A stretch of DNA of 64,000 nt from Raoultibacter phocaeensis (GTDB lineage: Bacteria; Actinomycetota; Coriobacteriia; Coriobacteriales; Eggerthellaceae). Of this stretch, positions 1 to 8,193 are shown piece by piece. Both the position numbers and the translations under genes were made by a program. Location of the stretch: contig NZ_CABDUX010000002.1 of assembly GCF_901411515.1 (NCBI RefSeq), positions 806,001 to 870,000 on the forward strand, given 5' to 3'. The notes under the pieces were generated by a model that saw only the letters and a program-made list of their open reading frames with translations, made no database searches and was not told the origin of the DNA. The first letter of the stretch is position 1, and the number at the start of each line of letters is the position of its first letter.

Positions 1-258
1 TTTCCGGGTGCGTACACGCTTGAGGTATCGTCGCCCGGCATCGACCGCCCGTTGCGCACGCTCGAGCACTTCGAGCGGTTCGCAGGTGAAACCGCTACCG
101 TCACGGCGGAGCCCCAAGACGGGCGCAGCAAATGGACGGGTACGCTTTCAGGCGTCCGCGGAAACGCTGTGCTGCTCGACGTCGACGGCGTTGAAGTGGA
201 GATCGAAATCAATACCATCAAGCGAGCCCGCCTCAAAGGCGTGGTGGACTTCGGTTAG
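1..258 (+). CDS. rimP: Ribosome maturation factor RimP, C-terminal part
   Basis: The reading frame is open from the first base of the window, so the gene's 5' end lies outside. The visible N-terminal stretch matches the conserved RimP segment around YTLEVSSPGIDRPL. After it comes a short beta-rich C-terminal domain ending in IEINTIKRARLKGVVDFG. RimP assists maturation of the 30S subunit in the cytoplasm. The gene is followed after 15 bp by nusA, the usual rimP-nusA-ylxR-infB order, and is presumably co-transcribed with it. The domain start cannot be judged because the gene is cut. Confidence 0.93.
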   Translation, partial: FPGAYTLEVSSPGIDRPLRTLEHFERFAGETATVTAEPQDGRSKWTGTLSGVRGNAVLLDVDGVEVEIEINTIKRARLKGVVDFG

Positions 259-273
259 GAAAGGAAAGGCATC

Positions 274-1482
274 GTGGCAAGTTCAGAATTGATCGAGGCC
301 CTGCAGGCGCTCGCGCACGAGCGTCACATCGACGAGTTCTATCTCATCGAACGGCTTGAGGCTTCGCTTGCGAAAAGCTACCAGCACATCCTCGACCTCG
401 AGTGGGATGCGCGCGTGACGATCGACCGTTCGACCGGCCAGATCTACGTGTACGAGCTCGTGCCCGTCGGCGAGCCCGACGAAGAAACCGGCGAGTACGC
501 CGAGTTCGAAGAGCGCGATGTGACCCCCGACGACGTGAGCCGCATCGCTGCGCAAAACGCCAAGGGCGTCATTTCGTCGATCGTGCGCGAAGCGGGCCGT
601 CAGAGCATCTACGAGGAGTTCTCGAACCGCGTAGGCGATCTCGTGACGGGTACGGTGCTTCAGGGAACGCCTGATTTCACCATCATCAAGATCCGCGACG
701 GCGTGGAGGCGGAGCTTCCGCATTACGATCTCAAGCGCAACCCGGGCGAGCGCAACGAGCGGCCCGGAAACGAGCACTACCGCCACAACCAGCGCCTCAA
801 AACGCTTATCATCGACGTGCGCGACCCGAACTCGGATGCGCCGAAAATGCGCGGCGAACAGGCGCGTCCCTCGATCGTCGTATCGCGTACGCATCCCGAT
901 CTCATCCGCCGTCTGTTCGAGATCGAGGTCCCCGAGATCTACGACGGCATGGTGGAGATCAAATCGATCGCACGCGAGCCGGGCGCCCGCTCGAAGATCG
1001 CGGTAGCCTCGCGCGAGCCGAACCTCGATCCGGTCGGCGCGTGCGTCGGTCCGAAGGGTTCGCGGGTGCGCATGGTGGTCGAAGAGCTGCGCAACGAGCG
1101 CGTCGACGTGATTCAGTGGAATGAGAATCCCGCAACCTACGTTTCCAACGCGCTTTCGCCCGCCAAGGTCACCCGCGTGACCATCGACGAGGATAACCAT
1201 TACGCCACCGTCGTCGTGCCCGACGACCAGCTTTCGCTCGCTATCGGCAAGGAGGGCCAGAACGCCCGCCTCGCCGCGCGCCTCACGGGCTGGCACATCG
1301 ACATCAAGAGCGCTTCGTTTGCCGGTGAGCCGCCTGCGGTCGATAACGTGCTTATCGACGAGGAATCCGCGATCGACGAGGAACTCGTCTGCGCCCATGT
1401 GAGCGAAGACGGCGTGAGGTGCCGCAACCATGCCCGGCCGGGCAGTCGGTTCTGCGGCATCCATGCGGACGACGAGGCGTAA
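274..1482 (+). CDS. nusA: Transcription termination/antitermination factor NusA with a Cys/His C-terminal tail
   Basis: The 402-aa protein binds RNA polymerase and nascent RNA to modulate pausing and termination. It has an N-terminal polymerase-binding domain (about 1-125), an S1 domain (about 130-200, starting near GDLVTGTVLQG) and two KH domains (about 225-350, with GPKGSRV and IGKEGQNARLA). A GTG start at 274 follows a GGAAAGG ribosome site. The odd part is the tail: C373, C383, H386, C394 and H397 form a C-x9-C-x2-H-x7-C-x2-H pattern resembling a small zinc knuckle, absent from well-studied NusA proteins. The gene lies between rimP and ylxR in the conserved operon. Confidence 0.96.
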   Translation: MASSELIEALQALAHERHIDEFYLIERLEASLAKSYQHILDLEWDARVTIDRSTGQIYVYELVPVGEPDEETGEYAEFEERDVTPDDVSRIAAQNAKGVISSIVREAGRQSIYEEFSNRVGDLVTGTVLQGTPDFTIIKIRDGVEAELPHYDLKRNPGERNERPGNEHYRHNQRLKTLIIDVRDPNSDAPKMRGEQARPSIVVSRTHPDLIRRLFEIEVPEIYDGMVEIKSIAREPGARSKIAVASREPNLDPVGACVGPKGSRVRMVVEELRNERVDVIQWNENPATYVSNALSPAKVTRVTIDEDNHYATVVVPDDQLSLAIGKEGQNARLAARLTGWHIDIKSASFAGEPPAVDNVLIDEESAIDEELVCAHVSEDGVRCRNHARPGSRFCGIHADDEA

Positions 1483-1496
1483 GAGGGCGTCGCGCG

Positions 1497-1784
1497 ATGG
1501 CTCAGGTGCAAAAACCCAAACGCGAACGCAGTTGCATAGCATGCGGCTGCAAAGCGACCAAGGGGGAGCTTGTGCGCATCGTGCGCAGAAGCGACGGAGC
1601 CGTGGCGTTCGATGCGACGGGCAAGGCAGCGGGCAGGGGCGCGTACGTGTGTTCGGAAGCCTGCTTCGAGAAGGCCGTTCGAACGAAACGGCTCGACCGG
1701 GCGCTCAGGGCATCGTTGACCGAAGAGGATTACGAACGGATCGCATCGGATATGGCGGGCGCGATCCGTGGAGCTACAGGATAG
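1497..1784 (+). CDS. ylxR: YlxR family RNA-binding protein (DUF448)
   Basis: This 95-aa protein shows the DUF448 signature: RSCIACG near the N-terminus, then ELVRIVR, a GRGAYVC motif and a distal cysteine followed by FEKA. Members bind RNA; the family is associated with RNase P activity modulation in some Gram-positives. I chose the ATG at 1497, which starts 15 nt after the nusA stop and follows an AAGAGG site overlapping the nusA stop codon. A longer reading frame starts upstream at 1419 inside nusA but would add residues with no family match. It sits between nusA and infB, as in most actinobacteria and firmicutes. Confidence 0.92.
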   Translation: MAQVQKPKRERSCIACGCKATKGELVRIVRRSDGAVAFDATGKAAGRGAYVCSEACFEKAVRTKRLDRALRASLTEEDYERIASDMAGAIRGATG

Positions 1785-1798
1785 AATGAGGAGAATGT

Positions 1799-4600
1799 AT
1801 GGCCAGCATGCGTGTACATGAGTTGGCGAAAGAGTTCGGCATGTCCAGCAAGGAACTGCTCGATCGGCTCCAGGAGATGAAGATCCCTGCGAAGAGCCAT
1901 GCGAGCATGCTTGCAGATGCCTACGTAGCCAAAATCAGGAAGAACTTGGAGCCTGAGATAAAGCAGCGCGCCGGTCAGCTTGAGGATAAGGAAGCAGCCG
2001 CACTCGCCGAGGAGCAGCGCGCTCAGGCTGAGAAGAAGGCCGAAGAGGAGCGCAAGCGCCGCGAAGCGGTCGAAGAGGAGCGCAAGCGCCGCGAGGCGGA
2101 GCGTGCCCGTCGCATGGGGGATGCGCCCGCATCATCGGATTCGCAGGGGGAGGCGTCTTCCGAGGATGCGTCGGATGAGCGTGCTGCGAACCCGGCTCCC
2201 GCATCTTCGGCGTTCCAGAAGCTCGCGAGCCAGATAGAAAGCGAAAAGGAACGCGTGGCGCGCGAGGCCGAAGAGGCCAAGGCACGTGCCCGTGCTGCCA
2301 TCGCTGCCAAGGAAGTCGCCAAAAAGCAGGCTGTCGCCGAGGCGCTTGCGGCACGCAAATCGGGCGGCAAGGGCGCGAAGCAGTCCGAAGGCCCCAAAAA
2401 GGCCCCGGTGCTCGGCGCGAAGCCCAAATCGTCCTTCGACTCGCTGCTTTCACAGATCGAAAGCGAGAAGGCCCGCATCGAGCAGCAGAAATCCGAGCGC
2501 CAAAGCGCTCCCAGGCAGGGTGCAGCGAACCAACAGCGGCAGAAGCCGCAGCGCACCGATGCCAAAAAGCAGGCGACACCTAAGCAGGGCCAACAGAAAC
2601 GATTTGAGCCCGAGGTTCCCGAGCTCGTCGACCAGGCATCCGGTGAGGACCGCTACGCCCAGATGGCCGTTCAGGCCGAGAAGCTCCAGCGCGACAAGGT
2701 GCTTGCCGAGGCGCGCGCCGCGGTTGAGGCCGCTACGCAGGAGGGCGGCGAAGGCCGCCGTAAGAAGCGCAAGGAGAAGCGCGAGGCTGAGAACCGCGAG
2801 CGCTTGGAGCTCGAAGCCATCGAAAAGGGCCTCGATCCCACGCTCGTGCTTGACGATTCGGTTGTCGAGGTTCCGCAGGGCACCACGGTGTCCAAGTTTG
2901 CCGAACTGCTCGGCGTCGCGCCCAACGACATCATCAAGCGCCTGTTCATGCTCGGCCAGGTGCTCACGCTCACCCAGTCGATGGGCGACGATCTCATCGA
3001 GCTCATCGCCGACGACATGGGCCGCAAAGTGCGCGTCGTGTCTCCCGAAGAGGAATACGCCGTCGTGTACCACGATCGCGACGAGGATCTGAAGCCCCGT
3101 CCGCCGGTCGTTACCGTCATGGGCCACGTCGACCACGGCAAAACCTCGCTTCTCGACGCGATCCGCCATACGGGCGTTGTCGAAAGCGAAGCGGGCGGCA
3201 TCACCCAGCACATCGGCGCTTCGGTTGTCGAGATCGACGGACGCCAGATCACGTTCATCGACACGCCGGGCCATGAAGCGTTCACCGCCATGCGCGCCCG
3301 CGGTGCGCAGGTAACCGACGTCATCGTGCTCGTCGTTGCCGCTGACGACGGCGTTATGCCGCAGACCATCGAGGCCATCAACCACGCGAAGGCTGCCGAA
3401 GTGCCCATCGTCGTGGCTGTGAACAAGATCGACAAACCCGGTGCGAACCCCGACCGCGTGCGCCAAGAGCTTACCGAGTACGGCGTTATCCCCGAGGAAT
3501 GGGGCGGCACGAACATGTTCGTCGAGGTTTCCGCGAAACAGAAGCTGCACATCGACGACCTGCTCGAAACGATCCTTCTGCAGGCAGACGTGCTCGAACT
3601 CAAGGCGAACCCCGATGCCTTCGCTTCGGGCTTCGTCATCGAGGCGAACCTCGACAAGGGCCGCGGCCCTGTGGCTACCGTGCTCGTGCATCGCGGCACC
3701 TTGAGACCCGGTGATTCTATCGTGGCGGGGTCCTCCTACGGGCGCGTGCGTGCGCTCGTGAATCCGCGCGGCGCCCACGTCGAGGCTGCCTATCCCGCTG
3801 ATCCGGTGGAGATACTCGGCCTCAACTCGGTACCGACCGCAGGCGACGAATTCCGCGTGTTCGAAGACGAGCGCGATGCCCGCAAGCTCGCCGAGGAACG
3901 TGCGCTGCGCATGCGCCTCGCTGAGCAGGAAACGAAGTCTCATATGAGCCTCGACGACCTGTTCAGCCGTATCGAGGAAGGCAAGCAGACCGACTTGAAC
4001 CTCATTGTGAAGGCCGACGTGCAAGGCTCCATCGAGGCGCTGCGCGATGCGTTCGACAAGATGGACCAATCCGAGGTGCGCATCAACATCGTGCACTCGG
4101 CCGTAGGCGGCATCACCGAGACCGACGTCACGCTCGCTTCGGCGTCCGACGCCATCATCATCGGCTTCAACGTGCGCCCGACGGGCAAATCGAAGGTCCA
4201 AGCCGAGAAAGAAAAAGTGGACATCCGCCTGTACCGCGTCATCTACCAGGCGATCGAGGAGATCAACGCGGCGCGCGTGGGCTTGCTTTCGCCCGACATC
4301 GTCGAAGAGGACACCGGCATCGCCGAAGTCCGCGAGACGTTCAAGGTGCCGAAGGCCGGAACCATCGCCGGATGCTACATCGTCGAGGGCGAGATCTCAC
4401 GCGACGACAAGGTGCGCGTGGTCCGCGACGGTACCGTGGTGTTCGAAGGCACGATCGATTCGCTGCGCCGTTTCAAGGACGATGTGAAATCGGTCCGCAG
4501 CGGCTATGAGTGCGGCATCGGCATCACCGGCTATCAGGACATCAAGATCGGCGATACGATCGAGGGCTACAAAATCGTCGAAGTCGAGCGTACGGAATAG
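1799..4600 (+). CDS. infB: Translation initiation factor IF-2
   Basis: The 933-aa GTPase delivers initiator fMet-tRNA to the 30S subunit. An IF2_N module lies at about 3-55. A long, highly charged Ala/Glu/Lys-rich low-complexity region (about 60-330) follows, in which the motif SQIESEK occurs twice. A second IF2_N module lies near 355-410. The G domain starts around residue 438, with GHVDHGKT at 442-449, then DTPGHE and NKID, followed by the beta-barrel and C-terminal fMet-tRNA-binding domains. ATG at 1799 follows GAGGAG. A strong hairpin downstream (4631-4663) may separate it partly from rbfA. Confidence 0.98.
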   Translation: MASMRVHELAKEFGMSSKELLDRLQEMKIPAKSHASMLADAYVAKIRKNLEPEIKQRAGQLEDKEAAALAEEQRAQAEKKAEEERKRREAVEEERKRREAERARRMGDAPASSDSQGEASSEDASDERAANPAPASSAFQKLASQIESEKERVAREAEEAKARARAAIAAKEVAKKQAVAEALAARKSGGKGAKQSEGPKKAPVLGAKPKSSFDSLLSQIESEKARIEQQKSERQSAPRQGAANQQRQKPQRTDAKKQATPKQGQQKRFEPEVPELVDQASGEDRYAQMAVQAEKLQRDKVLAEARAAVEAATQEGGEGRRKKRKEKREAENRERLELEAIEKGLDPTLVLDDSVVEVPQGTTVSKFAELLGVAPNDIIKRLFMLGQVLTLTQSMGDDLIELIADDMGRKVRVVSPEEEYAVVYHDRDEDLKPRPPVVTVMGHVDHGKTSLLDAIRHTGVVESEAGGITQHIGASVVEIDGRQITFIDTPGHEAFTAMRARGAQVTDVIVLVVAADDGVMPQTIEAINHAKAAEVPIVVAVNKIDKPGANPDRVRQELTEYGVIPEEWGGTNMFVEVSAKQKLHIDDLLETILLQADVLELKANPDAFASGFVIEANLDKGRGPVATVLVHRGTLRPGDSIVAGSSYGRVRALVNPRGAHVEAAYPADPVEILGLNSVPTAGDEFRVFEDERDARKLAEERALRMRLAEQETKSHMSLDDLFSRIEEGKQTDLNLIVKADVQGSIEALRDAFDKMDQSEVRINIVHSAVGGITETDVTLASASDAIIIGFNVRPTGKSKVQAEKEKVDIRLYRVIYQAIEEINAARVGLLSPDIVEEDTGIAEVRETFKVPKAGTIAGCYIVEGEISRDDKVRVVRDGTVVFEGTIDSLRRFKDDVKSVRSGYECGIGITGYQDIKIGDTIEGYKIVEVERTE

Positions 4601-4630
4601 CACAGGTTCGCTACGATAGTGCGCTCATGT

Positions 4631-4663
4631 CGATGGCTCGGAGTATCATGTACCGGGCCATCG
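4631..4663 (+). terminator. Hairpin between infB and rbfA
   Basis: An 11-bp stem with one G-T pair (4631-4641 with 4653-4663) encloses an 11-nt loop, 30 nt after the infB stop. No long T run follows, so it may act as an attenuator or an RNA-stability element rather than a full terminator. The operon order continues into rbfA. Confidence 0.5.
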
Positions 4664-4704
4664 GCGTTTGACCTCACCTCTTCTTCCGAAAGGAGACGGA
4701 CATC

Positions 4705-5148
4705 ATGAAACAAGGTTCTTCCAACCGCAAGGTTAACGAGCAGGCCCGCGAAGTCATCGCGAGCATCCTTCTGTTCGAGATATCCGATCCGCGCCTTGCG
4801 CTCGTCACCATCACGGGCTGCGAAGTGAGCTACGACCGCAGCGTCTGCAACGTCTTCTACACGACCGAACCCGAGCGCTACGAGGCGGTTGCCGATGCGT
4901 TCTCCAAAGCATCCGGCCGCATCCGCTCGCTCATGGCCAAGCAGCTGTCATGGCGCGTGGCGCCCGAGCTGCGCTTCATGCTCGACAAGAGCGTTGACGA
5001 GGCGGAGCGCATCGCGTCTGCCCTGCAGCGCGACGCGGTGCGCAATACGGCGAGCGGCCATGCCGACGGCGATGCGACCGCCGACGCATCAGGCGATGCA
5101 GCAGCCGCAAAGGATGCAGTCGATGTGCGCGAAACGGACGGTGAATAG
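4705..5148 (+). CDS. rbfA: 30S ribosome-binding factor RbfA
   Basis: The 147-aa protein has the RbfA KH-like core: NRKVNEQAREVIASILLFEISDPRLALVTITG-type features near the N-terminus and ELRFMLDKSVDEAERI near residue 100. RbfA acts in late 30S assembly and cold adaptation. ATG at 4705 follows AAGGAG at about 4690. The C-terminal 30 residues are Ala/Asp-rich and likely disordered. The stop codon directly abuts the GTG start of the next gene, indicating translational coupling. Confidence 0.93.
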   Translation: MKQGSSNRKVNEQAREVIASILLFEISDPRLALVTITGCEVSYDRSVCNVFYTTEPERYEAVADAFSKASGRIRSLMAKQLSWRVAPELRFMLDKSVDEAERIASALQRDAVRNTASGHADGDATADASGDAAAAKDAVDVRETDGE

Positions 5149-6174
5149 GTGGCAGTAACCCCGCAGACCAACTCCGATCTTGCCGGTATCGCAGAAGCGC
5201 TCCGTACGGCTGAGCGCTTCGCGGTATGCGGACACGTGAGCCCCGACGGCGATTGCCTCGGCTCGCAGCTCGTCGTCTACCATGCCCTCAGGACGCTCGG
5301 AAAAGACGTGACCTGCCTGCTTGCGAAACCCGATCCGATCGAGGCTGGCCTGTTGTTTCTGCCCGGCATCGAAGACATGGTCCCCGCCGCTGATTACGAC
5401 GGGGCGCCCGACGTGTTCATTGCCGTCGACGTGCCGACTCCCGAGCGCATGGGGGCTGCGGCGGCTGCCGTGCAGGCGCGTTCGCAGACTACGGTTACGA
5501 TCGATCACCATGCAGCCGATGATGCGATGTCAACCTATACCTTCGTCGATCCCGACGCAGCGTCCACGACGATGCTCGTGTGGGAGCTTGCCGGCCTGCT
5601 CGGCATCGAGCGCTCGCCTGAGATGGCAACGTGCGCCTATACGGGGCTCGTCACCGACACGGGCCGCTTCCAGTTCCAGAACACCGACCAGGCGGCGTTC
5701 GCGGCGGCCTTCGAGATGGTGCAGGCGGGGGCTGATCCCGCCGCCGTTGCCCGCGAAGTGTTCCAGAACCGCTCGATCGCATCGCTCGAGCTCGAGGGCA
5801 TCGCGCTTGCGCGCATGCGCTTCGGCATGGACGGAGCTTACGTTGCGAGTTACCTCACGCGTGAGGATTTTGAGAAGACCGGTGCCGTGAAGTCGGATGC
5901 CGAGCCGCTCATCAACACCATCAGGGCTGTCGCGGGAATCCGCGTCGCCTGCATGCTGCGCGAAGAGCCCGAGCACGTACGGGGCAGCTTTCGCGCGAAA
6001 GACGATACCGACGTCGCCGCCATCGCGCGCACGATGGGCGGGGGAGGCCATAGGGCTGCGGCCGGGTTCACGCTCTACGACTCGCTCGATCAGGCAATCG
6101 AGCGAGTCGATGCGGCTGTTGCCGCCGCCCTCGGTGCGAGCGGTCCTTCAGGTGACGGGAGTGCGCAACGGTGA
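5149..6174 (+). CDS. nrnA: DHH/DHHA1 phosphoesterase (NrnA-like nanoRNase/pAp phosphatase)
   Basis: The 341-aa cytoplasmic phosphoesterase carries the DHH family motifs in order: HVSPDGDCLGSQ (about 27-38), a DVPTPER metal-site segment, IDHHAADD (about 123-130) and TDTGRFQF (about 168-175). A C-terminal DHHA1 domain has the GGGGHRAAAG motif. Family members degrade short RNA oligonucleotides and dephosphorylate pAp. The GTG start directly follows the rbfA stop, and the end overlaps the truB start as GTGA. Placement between rbfA and truB is standard for Gram-positive NrnA genes. Specific substrate preference is inferred from family. Confidence 0.9.
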   Translation: MAVTPQTNSDLAGIAEALRTAERFAVCGHVSPDGDCLGSQLVVYHALRTLGKDVTCLLAKPDPIEAGLLFLPGIEDMVPAADYDGAPDVFIAVDVPTPERMGAAAAAVQARSQTTVTIDHHAADDAMSTYTFVDPDAASTTMLVWELAGLLGIERSPEMATCAYTGLVTDTGRFQFQNTDQAAFAAAFEMVQAGADPAAVAREVFQNRSIASLELEGIALARMRFGMDGAYVASYLTREDFEKTGAVKSDAEPLINTIRAVAGIRVACMLREEPEHVRGSFRAKDDTDVAAIARTMGGGGHRAAAGFTLYDSLDQAIERVDAAVAAALGASGPSGDGSAQR

Positions 6175-7184
6175 AGCGGGGCACTTCGGGGATGTCGCTT
6201 GTCGTGGGAGTCAACAAGCCGGCGGGTATGAGCTCGCACGATGTCGTGAACCGGTGCCGCCGTATCTTCGGTGAGCGCCGCGTGGGGCATGCGGGCACGC
6301 TCGATCCTTTGGCGAAGGGCGCGCTGCTCGTATGCGTGGGTCCCGCTACGCGGCTCGATGCCTTTTTCACCGAGCATGACAAGCGCTACCGCTTCCGCGT
6401 GTCGTTCGGTGCGGGCACCGATACCGACGACGCCGCAGGCGAGATCATCAAAAGGGGCGATGCGCCCCCTCAGGTGTTCGATAGGGAGTTCGCCGAGCGT
6501 TTCGTCGGTGGTCTTACGGGCAAGCAGAAGCAGATGCCTCCCGTCTATTCGGCCATCAAGGTGGCAGGGCAGCGCTCCTACAAAGCCGCCCGTGCGGGTA
6601 CGATCATCGATCTGAAGCCCCGCGACATCGAGATTTACGAAGCGAGCCTCGAGCGCGTCGTCGAAGCGGGCGAAGACGGGCTGCCCGCGTGGGATATCTC
6701 CGTTTTCGTTTCGAAGGGAACCTATATCCGCTCGCTGGCGCGCGACATCGGCGCAAAGCTAGGGTGTCCCGCGTACGTGAGCGAGCTTGTACGAACGCAG
6801 GCGGGATCGCTTGAACTGTCGGAGTGCGTCACGCTCGAAACGCTTGAAGAACGCGGCGAGGCGGCGGCGCTCGATCCGGTACGTCTGCTCGGGTTCAGGT
6901 TCCTGTTTGCTGACGAAGCCGTTGCACGCGCGGTTTCGAACGGGACCGCTTTGCCTGCGGGTGCGTGCGAGATCTACGAGCGGAGAAGATCATCCGCTGC
7001 GCTCGAAATGTGCGCCTGTACGGCCGGCGTACTGAAGAGCTGTACACCGTTATCGTCCGGCGAAATCATCTCGGTGATTGCCGAGAACAAGCTGGTTGCA
7101 CTGTACGAGTACGATGAGGCACGCGGGGTACTGAAGCCCCGGTGCGTGTTTGCTGTGGGGGTTTCACGTGGCAGAGATTCTTAA
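6171..7184 (+). CDS. truB: tRNA pseudouridine(55) synthase TruB
   Basis: The 337-aa enzyme converts U55 of tRNA to pseudouridine. The N-terminal VNKPAGMSSHDVVNR motif is followed by GHAGTLDPLAKGALLV, which holds the catalytic Asp. KQMPPVYSAIKVAGQRSYKAAR and SKGTYIRSLARDIG are also conserved. GTG at 6171 overlaps the previous stop and has GGGAG 8 nt upstream. An in-frame ATG at 6192 is an alternative that would match typical TruB N-termini better. The C-terminal PUA-like region continues past 230. The 3' end overlaps the start of ribF. Confidence 0.95.
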   Translation: MKRGTSGMSLVVGVNKPAGMSSHDVVNRCRRIFGERRVGHAGTLDPLAKGALLVCVGPATRLDAFFTEHDKRYRFRVSFGAGTDTDDAAGEIIKRGDAPPQVFDREFAERFVGGLTGKQKQMPPVYSAIKVAGQRSYKAARAGTIIDLKPRDIEIYEASLERVVEAGEDGLPAWDISVFVSKGTYIRSLARDIGAKLGCPAYVSELVRTQAGSLELSECVTLETLEERGEAAALDPVRLLGFRFLFADEAVARAVSNGTALPAGACEIYERRRSSAALEMCACTAGVLKSCTPLSSGEIISVIAENKLVALYEYDEARGVLKPRCVFAVGVSRGRDS

Positions 7185-8091
7185 ATGCGATGAGTCGTTC
7201 GATCATTCGTTCTTCTCCGGTTCGTCATGCGCGTTCGGCGTGTTCGACGGCGTGCATCTCGGGCATCGCTACCTGCTTGACTGCGCGCAGAAGACGGCGG
7301 CAGAAAGCGGTGGCAAAAGCATAGCGCTCACTTTCGATATCGATCCCGACGAGGTGTTTCATCCTGAGCGTTTGAAAAAGCTCATGACCAATGACGAGCG
7401 CATCGGCGCGCTTGCGCACAGCGGCGTCGATGCGGTGGTGGTGCTTCCATTCACGAAGCGGTTCTCGGCTTCGAGTCCCGAAGAGTTCCTCGTGAATACG
7501 TTCAACGGCCATGCTCCTGCATACTTGCACGTGGGTTACGACTTCAGGTTCGGGGCCCGCGCGAAAGGGACGGTCAAGGAGCTTTCGAGCTGGGCCGAAG
7601 TAGCTCAAACGAATATCTGCGCGCACGATTTGGCAAGCGCGGACGGAGCGCCCATCACGGCAACGAGGATCCGTTTGCTTCTTGCAGACAACGATATCCT
7701 CGAAGCGAACAAGCTGCTCGGGCATCCGTACTACATCGTGGGCACGGTCGAGCAGGGTCGTGGTGAGGGTAAGGATTTCGGCTTTCGCACGGCGAACCTC
7801 AAGATGCCCTCGCAACTGCAGGCCCTCGGGGCCGGGGTGTACGGGGCATACGCCTACGTCGATGGCGTTCGCTACAAAGCGGCCGTATCGGTGGGGGTGT
7901 CACCCGTGTTCGAAGACCGTACCGACGCCACCTGCGAGGCGCACCTGCTCGATTTCGAAGGCGATCTGTACGGCAAGCCCATCAAAGTCGAGTTCCATCA
8001 CTTCCTGCGCCCCATGATCAAGTTCGACAACGTCGACGAGCTCATAGCAACCGTGATGGGCAACATCGCCTGGGTACGCGAATACCTGTAG
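7168..8091 (+). CDS. ribF: Bifunctional riboflavin kinase/FAD synthetase RibF
   Basis: The protein converts riboflavin to FMN and then FAD. The N-terminal adenylyltransferase part has FGVFDGVHLGHRYLL (HxGH-like nucleotidyltransferase motif) and DFRFGARAKGT. The C-terminal riboflavin kinase part begins near HPYYIVGTVEQGRGEGKDFGFRTANL and contains GVSPVFED. I chose GTG at 7168, preceded by GTGGGG and lying inside truB. The frame also stays open to a TTG at 7150, so the start is uncertain by six codons. It ends the translation-associated operon. Confidence 0.93.
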   Translation: MAEILKCDESFDHSFFSGSSCAFGVFDGVHLGHRYLLDCAQKTAAESGGKSIALTFDIDPDEVFHPERLKKLMTNDERIGALAHSGVDAVVVLPFTKRFSASSPEEFLVNTFNGHAPAYLHVGYDFRFGARAKGTVKELSSWAEVAQTNICAHDLASADGAPITATRIRLLLADNDILEANKLLGHPYYIVGTVEQGRGEGKDFGFRTANLKMPSQLQALGAGVYGAYAYVDGVRYKAAVSVGVSPVFEDRTDATCEAHLLDFEGDLYGKPIKVEFHHFLRPMIKFDNVDELIATVMGNIAWVREYL

Positions 8092-8159
8092 CCCGCATGA
8101 TGCACGTTGCGGGCTGTGTGCGGCAGGGATGCACAATGCCAACAGGCTTTCCTGCCGAC
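8091..8159. terminator. Two hairpins between convergent ribF and the LTA-synthase-like gene
   Basis: A 7-bp GC-rich stem (8091-8097 with 8108-8114) begins on the ribF stop codon. A second stem has CGGCAGG at its left base and CCTGCCG at its right base (about 8119-8159). They lie in the only gap between two convergent genes, so they probably form a bidirectional termination region, though no clear T run is present. Confidence 0.45.
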
Positions 8160-8193
8160 GAAGCCCTCCGCCTACGGTCAGAGCAGCTTGCCC

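Noticed and set aside
2450-4201. A 583-codon minus-strand frame opposite infB
   Set aside because: It is antisense to the well-conserved IF-2 G domain and shows no domain of its own.
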